NCBI GenBank assembly: GCA_043770095.1
Contig: JAYVIR010000059.1
Coordinates: forward strand, 1 to 21,522
Source of the DNA: JBGSUZ01 sp043770095
GTDB taxonomy: Bacteria; Bacillota; Clostridia; Peptostreptococcales; Acidaminobacteraceae
Direction of reading: 5' to 3'
DNA: 21,522 nucleotides
Shown: one piece after another, positions 15,047 through 21,522 of the stretch
How the letters are laid out: each line of letters begins with the position of its first letter
Numbering within the stretch: position 1 is the stretch's first letter
Program-made: the position numbers and the translations under genes
Notes under the pieces: generated by a model
What the model saw: the letters and a program-made list of their open reading frames with translations, nothing else
Told to the model about the DNA's origin: nothing
Databases searched by the model: none

Positions 15047-16588
15047 CTACATCAGACCCATAACTTCATCTTTGAATATTCGAGCATCCATTTGCTTGAG
15101 ATCCTTCGAAACGACTGGCTTAAAAGCCATCTGTGCAAATATGTCTCTTTCAATTTCAACACCTGGTGCAATTTCAGTCAGCGTCAATCCTTCAGCACGA
15201 AGTTCGAAAACGGCTCTCTCAGTCACATATAATACTGGCTGATTCACTGAAATCGCATACTCTGCAGAAAAGGTTACTTGTTCCACTGCTTCTATAAATT
15301 TATGAGAACTGCCTTCGTTTAAAATTTGCAATTCACCATCTTTTACGGCTATTTCAAGTCCGCCAGCGGTGAAAGTACCACAATAAATAACCTTTTTAGC
15401 ATTTTGTGAAATGTTTATAAATCCACCACACCCTGGGACTTTAGGTCCAAATTTAGAGACGTTGACGTTTCCACTGCTATCACACTGGGCAAGACCCAAG
15501 AAAGCAACATCCAAACCGCCGCCATCGTAAAAGTCAAATTGATAAGGCTGATCGATGATCATGTCAGGATTGGTAGCAGCGCCAAAGCTTCGACCACCAG
15601 CTGGAACGCCACCAATCGTACCGGCTTCCGTCGTCAGTATCAAACCTGAGATACCTTCTTCATTTGCCACAATGGAAACACCTTCTGGCATCCCAATGCC
15701 TAAATTGGTTACCGCATTTGGAGAAAGTTCCATCGCAGCTCTTCTGGCAATGATTTTTCTTTCGCTAAGTTCCATTGGCGGAATACTGTCAATCGGCACT
15801 CTGATTTGCTGTGCATAAGAGGGATTGTACTGTTCTCCAAAAGTTTGCATGTGTTCATGTGCTTCAGCTTCGATAATTGCATCTACATATATGCCTGGAA
15901 TTTTAACTCTACTGTAGTCTAAAGTGCCATTTTGGACCACTTTCTCAACTTGTAAAAGAACAACGCCCCCACTGTTTTTCGCCGCTTGGGCAATGGAAAG
16001 CATTTCAAGACTTAGTGCTTCTTTTTCGAAGGTACAGTTGCCGTCCTGATCTGCATAAGTGCCTCTAATGAATGCCACATTCACTGGATACGGTTTATAG
16101 TGAAGCCATTCTTCATTGTTTAACTGAATCACTTCAACTAAATCCTTTTTTGTGACCTCGTTAATTTTCCCGCCATCGAGTCTAGGGTCAACAAAAGTTT
16201 TTAGACCAACCTTCGTAATGACACCCGCTCTTTTACCGGCTATTTCTCTGAACATATGAGAAATGACACCTTGAGGAAAATTATAAGCTTCAATTTTATT
16301 TTCAATAGCAAGTTTCCCCAGCTTCGGCGCTAGTCCCCAATGTCCACCAATGACTCGGCTGATCATGCCTTCATGTCCAAAGTGGTTAAGCCCTTTGTTG
16401 GCACCGTCACCTTGTCCTGCCGCATAAACCAAGGTGAGATTCCTCGGACTTCCTGTTTCTAAATATCGCTCTTCTAATCCTCTTGTGAGCGCTTCTGGGT
16501 GCATATTGCCAACAAACCCGCCAGTCGCTATATAAGCATCACTTGGAACGAGTGCCAGTGCATCTCTCAAATTCATTAGTTTTGACAT
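15047..16588 (-). CDS. Fused acyl-CoA:acetate/3-ketoacid CoA-transferase (YdiF-type)
   Basis: Family I CoA-transferase with both halves in one chain, 513 residues. The N-terminal half has ATGGFVGNMHPEAL and a glycine-rich GGHWGLAPKLG segment. The C-terminal half has NLGIGMPEGV (296-304) and TTEAGTIGGVPAGG, where Glu321 is the probable catalytic residue forming the CoA thioester. It would activate a short organic acid using acetyl-CoA or another acyl-CoA as donor. The start is ATG at 16588 with GGAGG seven bases upstream. It lies ten bases before the SDR gene and follows the permease gene after 99 bases. Confidence 0.92.
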   Translation of the reverse strand: MSKLMNLRDALALVPSDAYIATGGFVGNMHPEALTRGLEERYLETGSPRNLTLVYAAGQGDGANKGLNHFGHEGMISRVIGGHWGLAPKLGKLAIENKIEAYNFPQGVISHMFREIAGKRAGVITKVGLKTFVDPRLDGGKINEVTKKDLVEVIQLNNEEWLHYKPYPVNVAFIRGTYADQDGNCTFEKEALSLEMLSIAQAAKNSGGVVLLQVEKVVQNGTLDYSRVKIPGIYVDAIIEAEAHEHMQTFGEQYNPSYAQQIRVPIDSIPPMELSERKIIARRAAMELSPNAVTNLGIGMPEGVSIVANEEGISGLILTTEAGTIGGVPAGGRSFGAATNPDMIIDQPYQFDFYDGGGLDVAFLGLAQCDSSGNVNVSKFGPKVPGCGGFINISQNAKKVIYCGTFTAGGLEIAVKDGELQILNEGSSHKFIEAVEQVTFSAEYAISVNQPVLYVTERAVFELRAEGLTLTEIAPGVEIERDIFAQMAFKPVVSKDLKQMDARIFKDEVMGLM

Positions 16589-16612
16589 AGACTTCCTCCA
16601 TTTACTTTTATC

Positions 16613-16633
16613 TCACATTTCCAGCCTGCCCAT
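16613..16633 (-). CDS. Possible six-codon mini-ORF before the CoA-transferase
   Basis: In the 99-base gap between permease and CoA-transferase, a strong AAGGGAGG lies seven bases before an ATG that encodes only MGRLEM before TGA. A ribosome site this good in front of so short a frame could aid translation of the next gene or stabilise the mRNA. It may also be chance. Confidence 0.2.
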   Translation of the reverse strand: MGRLEM

Positions 16634-16687
16634 AGAGTATCCTCCCTTGAGAAGAATCCTCTCATCGAACAGACCAGTTTTAATCGT

Positions 16688-18043
16688 TTATACGATGCCA
16701 GTTACTAAGTAGAACACACATACGATTGCCGTCGCAATGGTTGGAATAATCAGTGTCTGTACGGCAACGTCCATGTAACTTTGCTTATGATTCAGTTTAC
16801 ATACTGAGAAGAGTGTAATAACTGCACCGCAATGTGGCAGGGTATCTAGACAGCCTGCTGCCATCAACATAATTCTGTGTAGTGCCTGAGGATTAATTCC
16901 CATAGCCATGAAATCTTTTCCAAGTACTTCTAAGGCGATTGCAGTACCTCCTGATGAAGACCCAACAATTCCGGCTAAAAGTGTCGTAGAAATGGCCACC
17001 TTGAAGACTGATGGAATCGCCAAGGCCACAATAGCAAGCTTAACTGTTGTAAATGCTGCCATTGCTTTGATAACACCGCCGTAACCTACTTCTGAAGCTG
17101 TGTTGAAAATTGGAAGAAGTGAGCCAACCGCGCCATCAAACATCACTTGATTCGTATTTTTAAGGAATTTTCTCAAAGTAATCAAAATGAAGACAATAGA
17201 AATAGTGAGACCGATAACAACTGGCCAAGTGCCATTGATTTTCGTCTCCAAAGCAGTATATTTTTCAATAACTGATGGGATTGTAAAATAGTATTTTGTA
17301 AAGATATAGTTTAAGACAAATACTAAAGCGACAGGTGCGACAGAAATCCAGAAGTTTGGAAGTTCACCGTCAAAGTCGTGTAAACCTTCATTATCGTGGT
17401 TTCCATAACCTTCACCAGCTAATTTTGCTTTGTGGGCTCTCTGCTTCAAGTACCATACGCCGCCAAAGAACATGATGATTGAACCCAATAAGCCAAGAAT
17501 TGGTCCAGCATAAATATCTGTTCCAAAGTATACCGTTGGCATCGTGTTGATGTATTGAGGAGAACCTGGCATTGCTGTCATAGTGAATGTAAAAGCACCC
17601 AGAGCAATCATTGCAGGCAACAATCTCTTTGGAATGTTTGCGTCTTTTAAAATCATCGAACCAATTGGGTACATAGCGAAAACAACTACGAATAAAGAGA
17701 CGCCACCATAAGTAAGAAGTGCTGTTGAGCCTACAATCGCATATATTGCGAATTTTTGCCCAAGTTTATCGGCAATAAACTTCGCTATAGAAGTAGCCGC
17801 TCCGGTAACACCCATGAGCTTACCAAATACCGCACCCGCTAAGAATACTGGAAAATAGCTGTTGATATAACCAGATGCTGCTGGCATGAAAATATTCGAA
17901 AGTGCGTAGAGTCCAGGTATTTCACCTGAAAGCAAAGCTGCAGTGACTGCGAGAATTGGTGCTAAAATAAGTACAGATACACCTTTATATGCAAAATACA
18001 TCAATGCAAACAAAGACAATATTATGGCTAATACTCCTAACAT
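16688..18043 (-). CDS. GntP-family organic acid permease
   Basis: An inner-membrane secondary transporter of 451 residues with about 12 hydrophobic helices. Family signatures include FLAGAVFGKLMGVTGAATSIAKFI near residue 70, LLTYGGVSLFVVVFAMYPI and GIVGSSSGGTAIALEVLG with MLMAAGCLDTLPHCGAVITLF near the C-terminus. Members carry gluconate, hydroxybutyrate or similar acids. The operon suggests 3-hydroxybutyrate or acetoacetate, but this is inference. Of two ATGs six bases apart, I chose the one at 18043, because AAGGGGG abuts the other directly. It follows the small membrane protein by about 20 bases. Confidence 0.9.
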   Translation of the reverse strand: MLGVLAIILSLFALMYFAYKGVSVLILAPILAVTAALLSGEIPGLYALSNIFMPAASGYINSYFPVFLAGAVFGKLMGVTGAATSIAKFIADKLGQKFAIYAIVGSTALLTYGGVSLFVVVFAMYPIGSMILKDANIPKRLLPAMIALGAFTFTMTAMPGSPQYINTMPTVYFGTDIYAGPILGLLGSIIMFFGGVWYLKQRAHKAKLAGEGYGNHDNEGLHDFDGELPNFWISVAPVALVFVLNYIFTKYYFTIPSVIEKYTALETKINGTWPVVIGLTISIVFILITLRKFLKNTNQVMFDGAVGSLLPIFNTASEVGYGGVIKAMAAFTTVKLAIVALAIPSVFKVAISTTLLAGIVGSSSGGTAIALEVLGKDFMAMGINPQALHRIMLMAAGCLDTLPHCGAVITLFSVCKLNHKQSYMDVAVQTLIIPTIATAIVCVFYLVTGIV

Positions 18044-18063
18044 ATACATCCCCCTTAATAAAC

Positions 18064-18567
18064 TTAAAAAATCGAAAGTATGACGAGATAAACGGTGTAG
18101 CCGATCGTGATTCCTAGAACTACTTCTATTCCGTAGAATAATCGAATCACAAAGGTAATTTTTTTAGTAAACAGTTTGTGATTTCGTTCCGCTACCCTGA
18201 ATCTCAGCTCCGGAGTTTTGATTATCTCCATAAGATCCCATAGCATTTTCATTGCTATCAGGGCTGCCGAAATAAGAAAGCCAAAATAAAACATTTCTAA
18301 ATTAAGAGACATCCAGTTTTCCACGAGTGAAATCACAGTCGTTCCAAATATACTGACCATAAAAGCCATTTCTGTCTGGATTGGCCGATGGTTCTCATCG
18401 TATATGTCTATAATAATCATAAACATAAACAGTAACGCCAAATGAAAATATTCATGTTTTTGCGATGCGTAGATCTGCTGTGCCAAAGTAAGGACAAACA
18501 GTGTCTTCAGCAAAAAATTCGACATCAGACCTTCATTCTTGAAATATTCTTGTAAACGACCATACAT
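18064..18567 (-). CDS. Small integral membrane protein, first gene of the sigma-54 operon
   Basis: Not recognised. A 167-residue protein with about four hydrophobic segments: LKTLFVLTLAQQIY, FHLALLFMFMIIIDIY, a pair around MAFMVSIFGTTVISLV and FYFGFLISAALIAMKM, and a C-terminal FYGIEVVLGITIGYTVYLVI. It could be an accessory subunit of, or partner to, the permease that follows. Two starts are possible: the ATG at 18567 with AGGAGG nine bases away, or an in-frame GTG at 18594 with AGGAGGTGA seven bases away, adding nine residues. The GTG ribosome site begins only a few bases after the predicted transcription start. Confidence 0.7.
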   Translation of the reverse strand: MYGRLQEYFKNEGLMSNFLLKTLFVLTLAQQIYASQKHEYFHLALLFMFMIIIDIYDENHRPIQTEMAFMVSIFGTTVISLVENWMSLNLEMFYFGFLISAALIAMKMLWDLMEIIKTPELRFRVAERNHKLFTKKITFVIRLFYGIEVVLGITIGYTVYLVILSIF

Positions 18568-18619
18568 GTGGTTTTGCCTCCTATTCTCTATCACTTGCTC
18601 ACCTCCTGCCTATATATAG

Positions 18620-18635
18620 AGCAAGGAGCGTGCCA
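18620..18635 (-). promoter_or_regulatory. Sigma-54 promoter of the permease/CoA-transferase/thiolase operon
   Basis: Minus-strand TGGCACG-CTCC-TTGCT is a full match to the -24/-12 consensus TGGCAYR-N4-TTGCW. The predicted start is near 18609, about 15 bases before the GTG and 42 before the ATG of the first gene. The gene for a sigma-54 activator lies immediately upstream. Confidence 0.93.
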
Positions 18636-18730
18636 ACTTTTGTTTGTTAGCCGAAGATAATAATGTGGTTCAATCTACATTTAGTCATGAATTATCCCAT
18701 AAAAAGATGTAATTATTCATTATAAACACC

Positions 18731-18761
18731 AAACATTGATAATTATTTATCAAAAATGTTT
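18731..18761. repeat. AT-rich palindrome between operator pair and promoter
   Basis: AAACAT and TGATAA on the left pair with TTATCA and ATGTTT on the right, with a three-base bulge and a four-base centre. It sits about 100 bp upstream of the sigma-54 promoter, between it and the activator sites. It could be a bend site or a 3' end hairpin of the regulator transcript. There is no T-tract. Confidence 0.4.
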
Positions 18762-18820
18762 TATTTTTCAGTCTATATTTATTATTAGTGTACAATTAAT
18801 TTCTAAATACACTTATTGAA

Positions 18821-18876
18821 GTAAACTTTTGTTTACACTTTTCGTCTTTTTTGAGATTTTGTAAACTTCTGTTTTC
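18821..18876. promoter_or_regulatory. Paired upstream activator sites of the catabolic operon
   Basis: Two 16-bp palindromes, GTAAAC-TTTT-GTTTAC (18821-18836) and GTAAAC-TTCT-GTTTTC (18861-18876), start exactly 40 bp apart, about four helical turns. They begin 186 bp upstream of the -24 element, a normal enhancer distance for sigma-54 activators. The same motif pair recurs at 20882-20939 before the regulator's promoter. An 11-base piece of the motif (AACTTTTGTTT) also overlaps the -24 box at 18635-18645. Confidence 0.75.
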
Positions 18877-18903
18877 GTTAAATTTTTATAATGTATCTGT
18901 GTT

Positions 18904-20616
18904 TTATTTCAAACCATATTTGTCTAACTTTTTATAAAACGCTACCCTAGAAAGATCTAAATCAGCAGCCGTCTTTGTCTTATTTCCGTTCAAATAAATA
19001 AGTCGCTCCATAATTATCCGTTTCTCCATCTTTTCCATAATCACTCTCAACGGCTCTGAGTCATCAAGATCTATAGCATTTCTTAAATTTGACGGCAAAT
19101 GCCAAGGCTGTATCTGATCTTCTCCATCCATGATGTTGTAGGCTCTCTCAACGACATTTTTCAGTTCTCTCACATTGCCTGACCAATCATGGGTCTGTAA
19201 AATACTCATCGATTTTTTAGATATCCCTTTGACCATTCTTCCAATTTTTACGTTGAGTTCTTCAATAAAGCAATCTACAATAATCCCAATATCTTCTTTT
19301 CTTTCTCTGAGTGGCGGTATGATGATATTGATGACATTGAGTCTGTAATAAAGATCCTCTCTGAAAGTCTTTTCCTTAACCATTTCAAGTAAATCTTTAT
19401 TGGTAGCCGCTATGATTCTGACATCTACCAGTTTTGGTTTGTTGGAACCTATCTTTTCAACTTCCCCTTCCTGAAGCACCCTTAAAATCTTCGCTTGCAT
19501 TTGCAAGGGCATATCGCCGATTTCATCTAAAAAGATGGTTCCCTTATGCGCAAATTCAAATTTGCCCATCTTCCCCGATTGAGAAGCTCCGGTAAACGCA
19601 CCTTTTTCATAACCAAAGAGTTCGGATTCCAACAAATGCTCTGGAATCGCTGCACAGTTAACTTTTACAAATGACATACTGCTTCGATTGCTATTTTTAT
19701 GAACGGCATGGGCAAACAACTCTTTACCCGTTCCACTTTCGCCTAAAATGAGAACATTTGAGGTACTGCTGGCAATTCTAACAAGATACTTTTTCAACTC
19801 CAGAATTTTTGTATTTCGAGTGATAATCTGATCAAGATCATACTTTGCAGTATGCAAGCCAGACAATTCACTTTTATAGCTTTTCAATTCCTGTTCCATT
19901 TTTGAAATTTTCGAGTTAATTTCATCCAACTCAGCTACATTTCTAAAGATAACCTTGCCGACGACTCCAGCAATTTTACCGTCGGTATAATAAGGAATAC
20001 GCGTTGCAATCATATAATTGCCCTTAATCATATGAAGATCGTTAATCTCCGGTATGCCTGTCTTGGCAACGATATGCATACGGGTATTTTCAATTACCTC
20101 TGAAACGTGTTTACCAATAAGGTCTTTCTCTTCTAATCCCAAAAACTTCTTGTACGCGTTAGAAATCATCGTAATATAGCCATCTACATCTATAACCAAT
20201 AAACCGTCGTAAGCAATTTCGAGAACCATTTTCAATATTTCACTCTGATTCTTTTCATTTTCCAGCTGTTTATTTAGGTCCTTGAATTTCGTAATATCAT
20301 TAAAGATTGCTACAGCTCCTTCTACAACGCCATTAACAATCATCGGAAATCTAGTTGCCACGCACTGGAATCCGTTGATCTCGATGTGAACATTTTTGTC
20401 AATGCGTTGTTTTTCCATAACGAGCGACAACTCTATCATTGGATAGAGTTCTGCGATGTTCCTATTTAAGCAATCAGATTTGCTCGTCATAAGAATATTT
20501 TCCGCTAAATGATTGACATACTGTATTTGACCTGCTCGATCTATTGCAATAATGGCATTGTTGATGTTCTCAAATACTATTTCATTTTGTGTTAGATAAC
20601 TTTTAAAATGATCCAT
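18904..20616 (-). CDS. PAS-PAS sigma-54-dependent transcriptional activator
   Basis: Bacterial enhancer-binding protein of 570 residues without receiver domain or membrane segment. Residues about 12-110 form a first PAS domain (AIIAIDRAGQIQYVNHLAE), and about 125-230 a second (GLLVIDVDGYITMISNAY...). A coiled linker at 230-262 leads to the AAA+ module: Walker A GESGTGKE (292-299), GAFTGA (339-344, contacts sigma-54), Walker B IFLDEIGD (361-368) and FREDLYYRLNV. Residues about 530-570 are a Fis-type helix-turn-helix (NKTKTAADLDLSRVAFYKKL). The signal sensed by the PAS domains is unknown. The ATG at 20616 has TAGGAGG upstream. It lies between etfA and the operon it probably activates, and has its own sigma-54 promoter. 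Confidence 0.95.
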   Translation of the reverse strand: MDHFKSYLTQNEIVFENINNAIIAIDRAGQIQYVNHLAENILMTSKSDCLNRNIAELYPMIELSLVMEKQRIDKNVHIEINGFQCVATRFPMIVNGVVEGAVAIFNDITKFKDLNKQLENEKNQSEILKMVLEIAYDGLLVIDVDGYITMISNAYKKFLGLEEKDLIGKHVSEVIENTRMHIVAKTGIPEINDLHMIKGNYMIATRIPYYTDGKIAGVVGKVIFRNVAELDEINSKISKMEQELKSYKSELSGLHTAKYDLDQIITRNTKILELKKYLVRIASSTSNVLILGESGTGKELFAHAVHKNSNRSSMSFVKVNCAAIPEHLLESELFGYEKGAFTGASQSGKMGKFEFAHKGTIFLDEIGDMPLQMQAKILRVLQEGEVEKIGSNKPKLVDVRIIAATNKDLLEMVKEKTFREDLYYRLNVINIIIPPLRERKEDIGIIVDCFIEELNVKIGRMVKGISKKSMSILQTHDWSGNVRELKNVVERAYNIMDGEDQIQPWHLPSNLRNAIDLDDSEPLRVIMEKMEKRIIMERLIYLNGNKTKTAADLDLSRVAFYKKLDKYGLK

Positions 20617-20729
20617 TTTAACCTCCTACAAAGTACGCACTACAGTTGAGTCAAACTATTCAACCCTGTACTATCACAACAGTTTATTTCAACCATATAA
20701 TAGTATTTACAGTACTGGTAACTATTCAT

Positions 20730-20745
20730 TGCAATTCTTATGCCA
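20730..20745 (-). promoter_or_regulatory. Sigma-54 promoter upstream of the regulator gene
   Basis: Minus-strand TGGCATA-AGAA-TTGCA matches TGGCAYR-N4-TTGCW at every position. The predicted start is near 20719, giving a leader of about 103 bases. With the paired sites at 20882-20939 it implies positive autoregulation. A weaker related palindrome, GATAAC-TTTT-GTATAC, lies at 20758-20773. Confidence 0.88.
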
Positions 20746-20840
20746 ACCCTCTTTTTTGATAACTTTTGTATACAAATTGGCCATAAACCTTGCTTTCATT
20801 GAACTCCAACATATACAAAAGCACTTTTAAAACGGTTTAT

Positions 20841-20873
20841 AAAAAAGACACCTAATGAAATTCATTAAGTGTC
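20841..20873 (-). terminator. Intrinsic terminator after etfA
   Basis: Minus-strand GACACTTAATGA pairs with TCATTAGGTGTC (12 bp with one wobble) around a 3-base loop, then six T residues. It separates the etfA transcript from the regulator. Confidence 0.9.
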
Positions 20874-20881
20874 ACGTAAAT

Positions 20882-20939
20882 GATAACTTTAGTTTACACC
20901 ATTGAAATTATCAATGACAATACGTAAACTAAAGTTAAC
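20882..20939. promoter_or_regulatory. Paired upstream activator sites of the regulator gene
   Basis: GATAAC-TTTA-GTTTAC (20882-20897) and GTAAAC-TAAA-GTTAAC (20924-20939) start 42 bp apart and begin 137 bp upstream of the -24 box at 20745. They face each other, giving a 13-bp inverted repeat AACTTTAGTTTAC/GTAAACTAAAGTT. A smaller ATTGA-AATTA-TCAAT palindrome lies between them. They sit between the etfA stop and its terminator. Confidence 0.7.
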
Positions 20940-20975
20940 ATTTTTTCTTTTCTATAAATGAAGCGACGTCTCAAA

Positions 20976-21522
20976 CTATCTATTTTTTGTTAATATTTTA
21001 ACTAACTCTGGAATGATTTTATTGACATCCCCTACAATGCTAAGATCAGCAGCGTCGAAGATAGGAGCATGCTCATCTTTGTTGATCGCGATGATGAATT
21101 CAGATTCTTCCATACCGGCTAAATGCTGAATAGCACCTGAAATACCACATGCAATGTAGAGATCTGGTCTAACTGTTTTACCTGTTTGACCCACTTGATG
21201 GCCTCTGTCGATCCATCCTGCATCGACAACCGCTCTAGATGCAGATACTGTACCTCCGAGCTTTTCAGCAAGCGCTTCAAGGTTTCTCATGTTGTCAGGG
21301 TGACCCATACCACGACCGCCTGAGATAAGAATGTTAGCATCTTCAATGTTAGCTTTTTTCTTGTCTTCTTTAACAATCTCCAAGATTTCTACATTAATGT
21401 CTGACGCTTCGAATTTAACTTCGAAAGGTGTCACTATCCCTGTTCTCGTTGCATCTAATTCTCTCATAACCATAACGCCCGGTCTGACAGTAGACATTTG
21501 TGGTCTACGGTCTGGACAGATG
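20976..21522 (-). CDS. etfA: Electron transfer flavoprotein alpha subunit, C-terminal part
   Basis: The C-terminal 181 codons of EtfA; the frame is open through the window edge (ICPDRRPQ precedes MSTVRPGVM), so the methionine at 21497 is internal. EtfA/EtfB carry electrons between acyl-CoA dehydrogenases and other redox partners, in clostridia often by flavin-based bifurcation. The FAD-binding domain is clear: ILISGGRGMG, GGTVSASRAVVDAGWI, QVGQTGKTVRPDLYIACGISGAIQHLAGM, FIIAINKDEHAPIFDAADLSIVGD. The gene ends in its own terminator, so it is not part of the regulator transcript. Its neighbourhood supports fatty acid or CoA metabolism here. Confidence 0.96.
   Translation of the reverse strand, partial: ICPDRRPQMSTVRPGVMVMRELDATRTGIVTPFEVKFEASDINVEILEIVKEDKKKANIEDANILISGGRGMGHPDNMRNLEALAEKLGGTVSASRAVVDAGWIDRGHQVGQTGKTVRPDLYIACGISGAIQHLAGMEESEFIIAINKDEHAPIFDAADLSIVGDVNKIIPELVKILTKNR

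Noticed and set aside
18731..18761. Terminator of the regulator gene
   Set aside because: The palindrome has no T-tract on either strand and lies about 140 bases past the stop codon.

Overview
This window most likely comes from an AT-rich, low-GC Gram-positive anaerobe of the class Clostridia. The evidence is the conserved rpsU/yqeY/ybeY/cdd/era/recO/glyS order, strong Shine-Dalgarno sites, frequent TTG and GTG starts, an electron-transfer flavoprotein gene, and a sigma-54/PAS-activator-controlled acyl-CoA operon. Genus cannot be fixed from sequence alone. Almost every gene lies on the minus strand, so the operons read from high to low coordinates.

1-9040 is a housekeeping block. In transcription order it holds mtaB (tRNA methylthiotransferase), a HIT protein, rpsU, yqeY, a terminator, ybeY, a DUF3048 lipoprotein, cdd, era, mgtE, recO, a UBA-like/DUF4342 protein, a terminator and the start of glycyl-tRNA synthetase. 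rpsU-yqeY and ybeY onward each have a readable sigma-A promoter. The yqeY-ybeY gap contains five consecutive inverted repeats. phoH, often found beside ybeY in Firmicutes, is absent.

8949-12935 is an accessory islet bounded by a 151-bp direct repeat that carries the mtaB promoter and 5' end. It holds a nucleotidyltransferase gene with a nonsense codon, a DUF2809 membrane protein, a frameshifted DUF1016 (YhcG-type) nuclease gene, an intact plus-strand alpha/beta hydrolase, a DNA-alkylation-repair fragment and a truncated second mtaB start. Most differences between the two mtaB starts are synonymous, so the truncated one probably comes from a diverged homologous allele and not from local decay of a recent duplicate.

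13052-21522 is a catabolic cluster. A PAS-PAS-AAA+-Fis enhancer-binding protein (18904-20616) lies between etfA (partial, 20976-21522) and a five-gene operon: small membrane protein, GntP-family permease, fused CoA-transferase, SDR dehydrogenase, thiolase. These could import a short hydroxy or keto acid (3-hydroxybutyrate or acetoacetate is the simplest reading), activate it with CoA, oxidise it and cleave it to acetyl-CoA. A consensus sigma-54 promoter precedes the operon and another precedes the regulator. Each has, about 140-190 bp upstream, a pair of GTAAAC-N4-GTTTAC-like palindromes whose starts are 40 or 42 bp apart. This is a coherent, self-contained regulatory circuit and the most interesting feature of the window.
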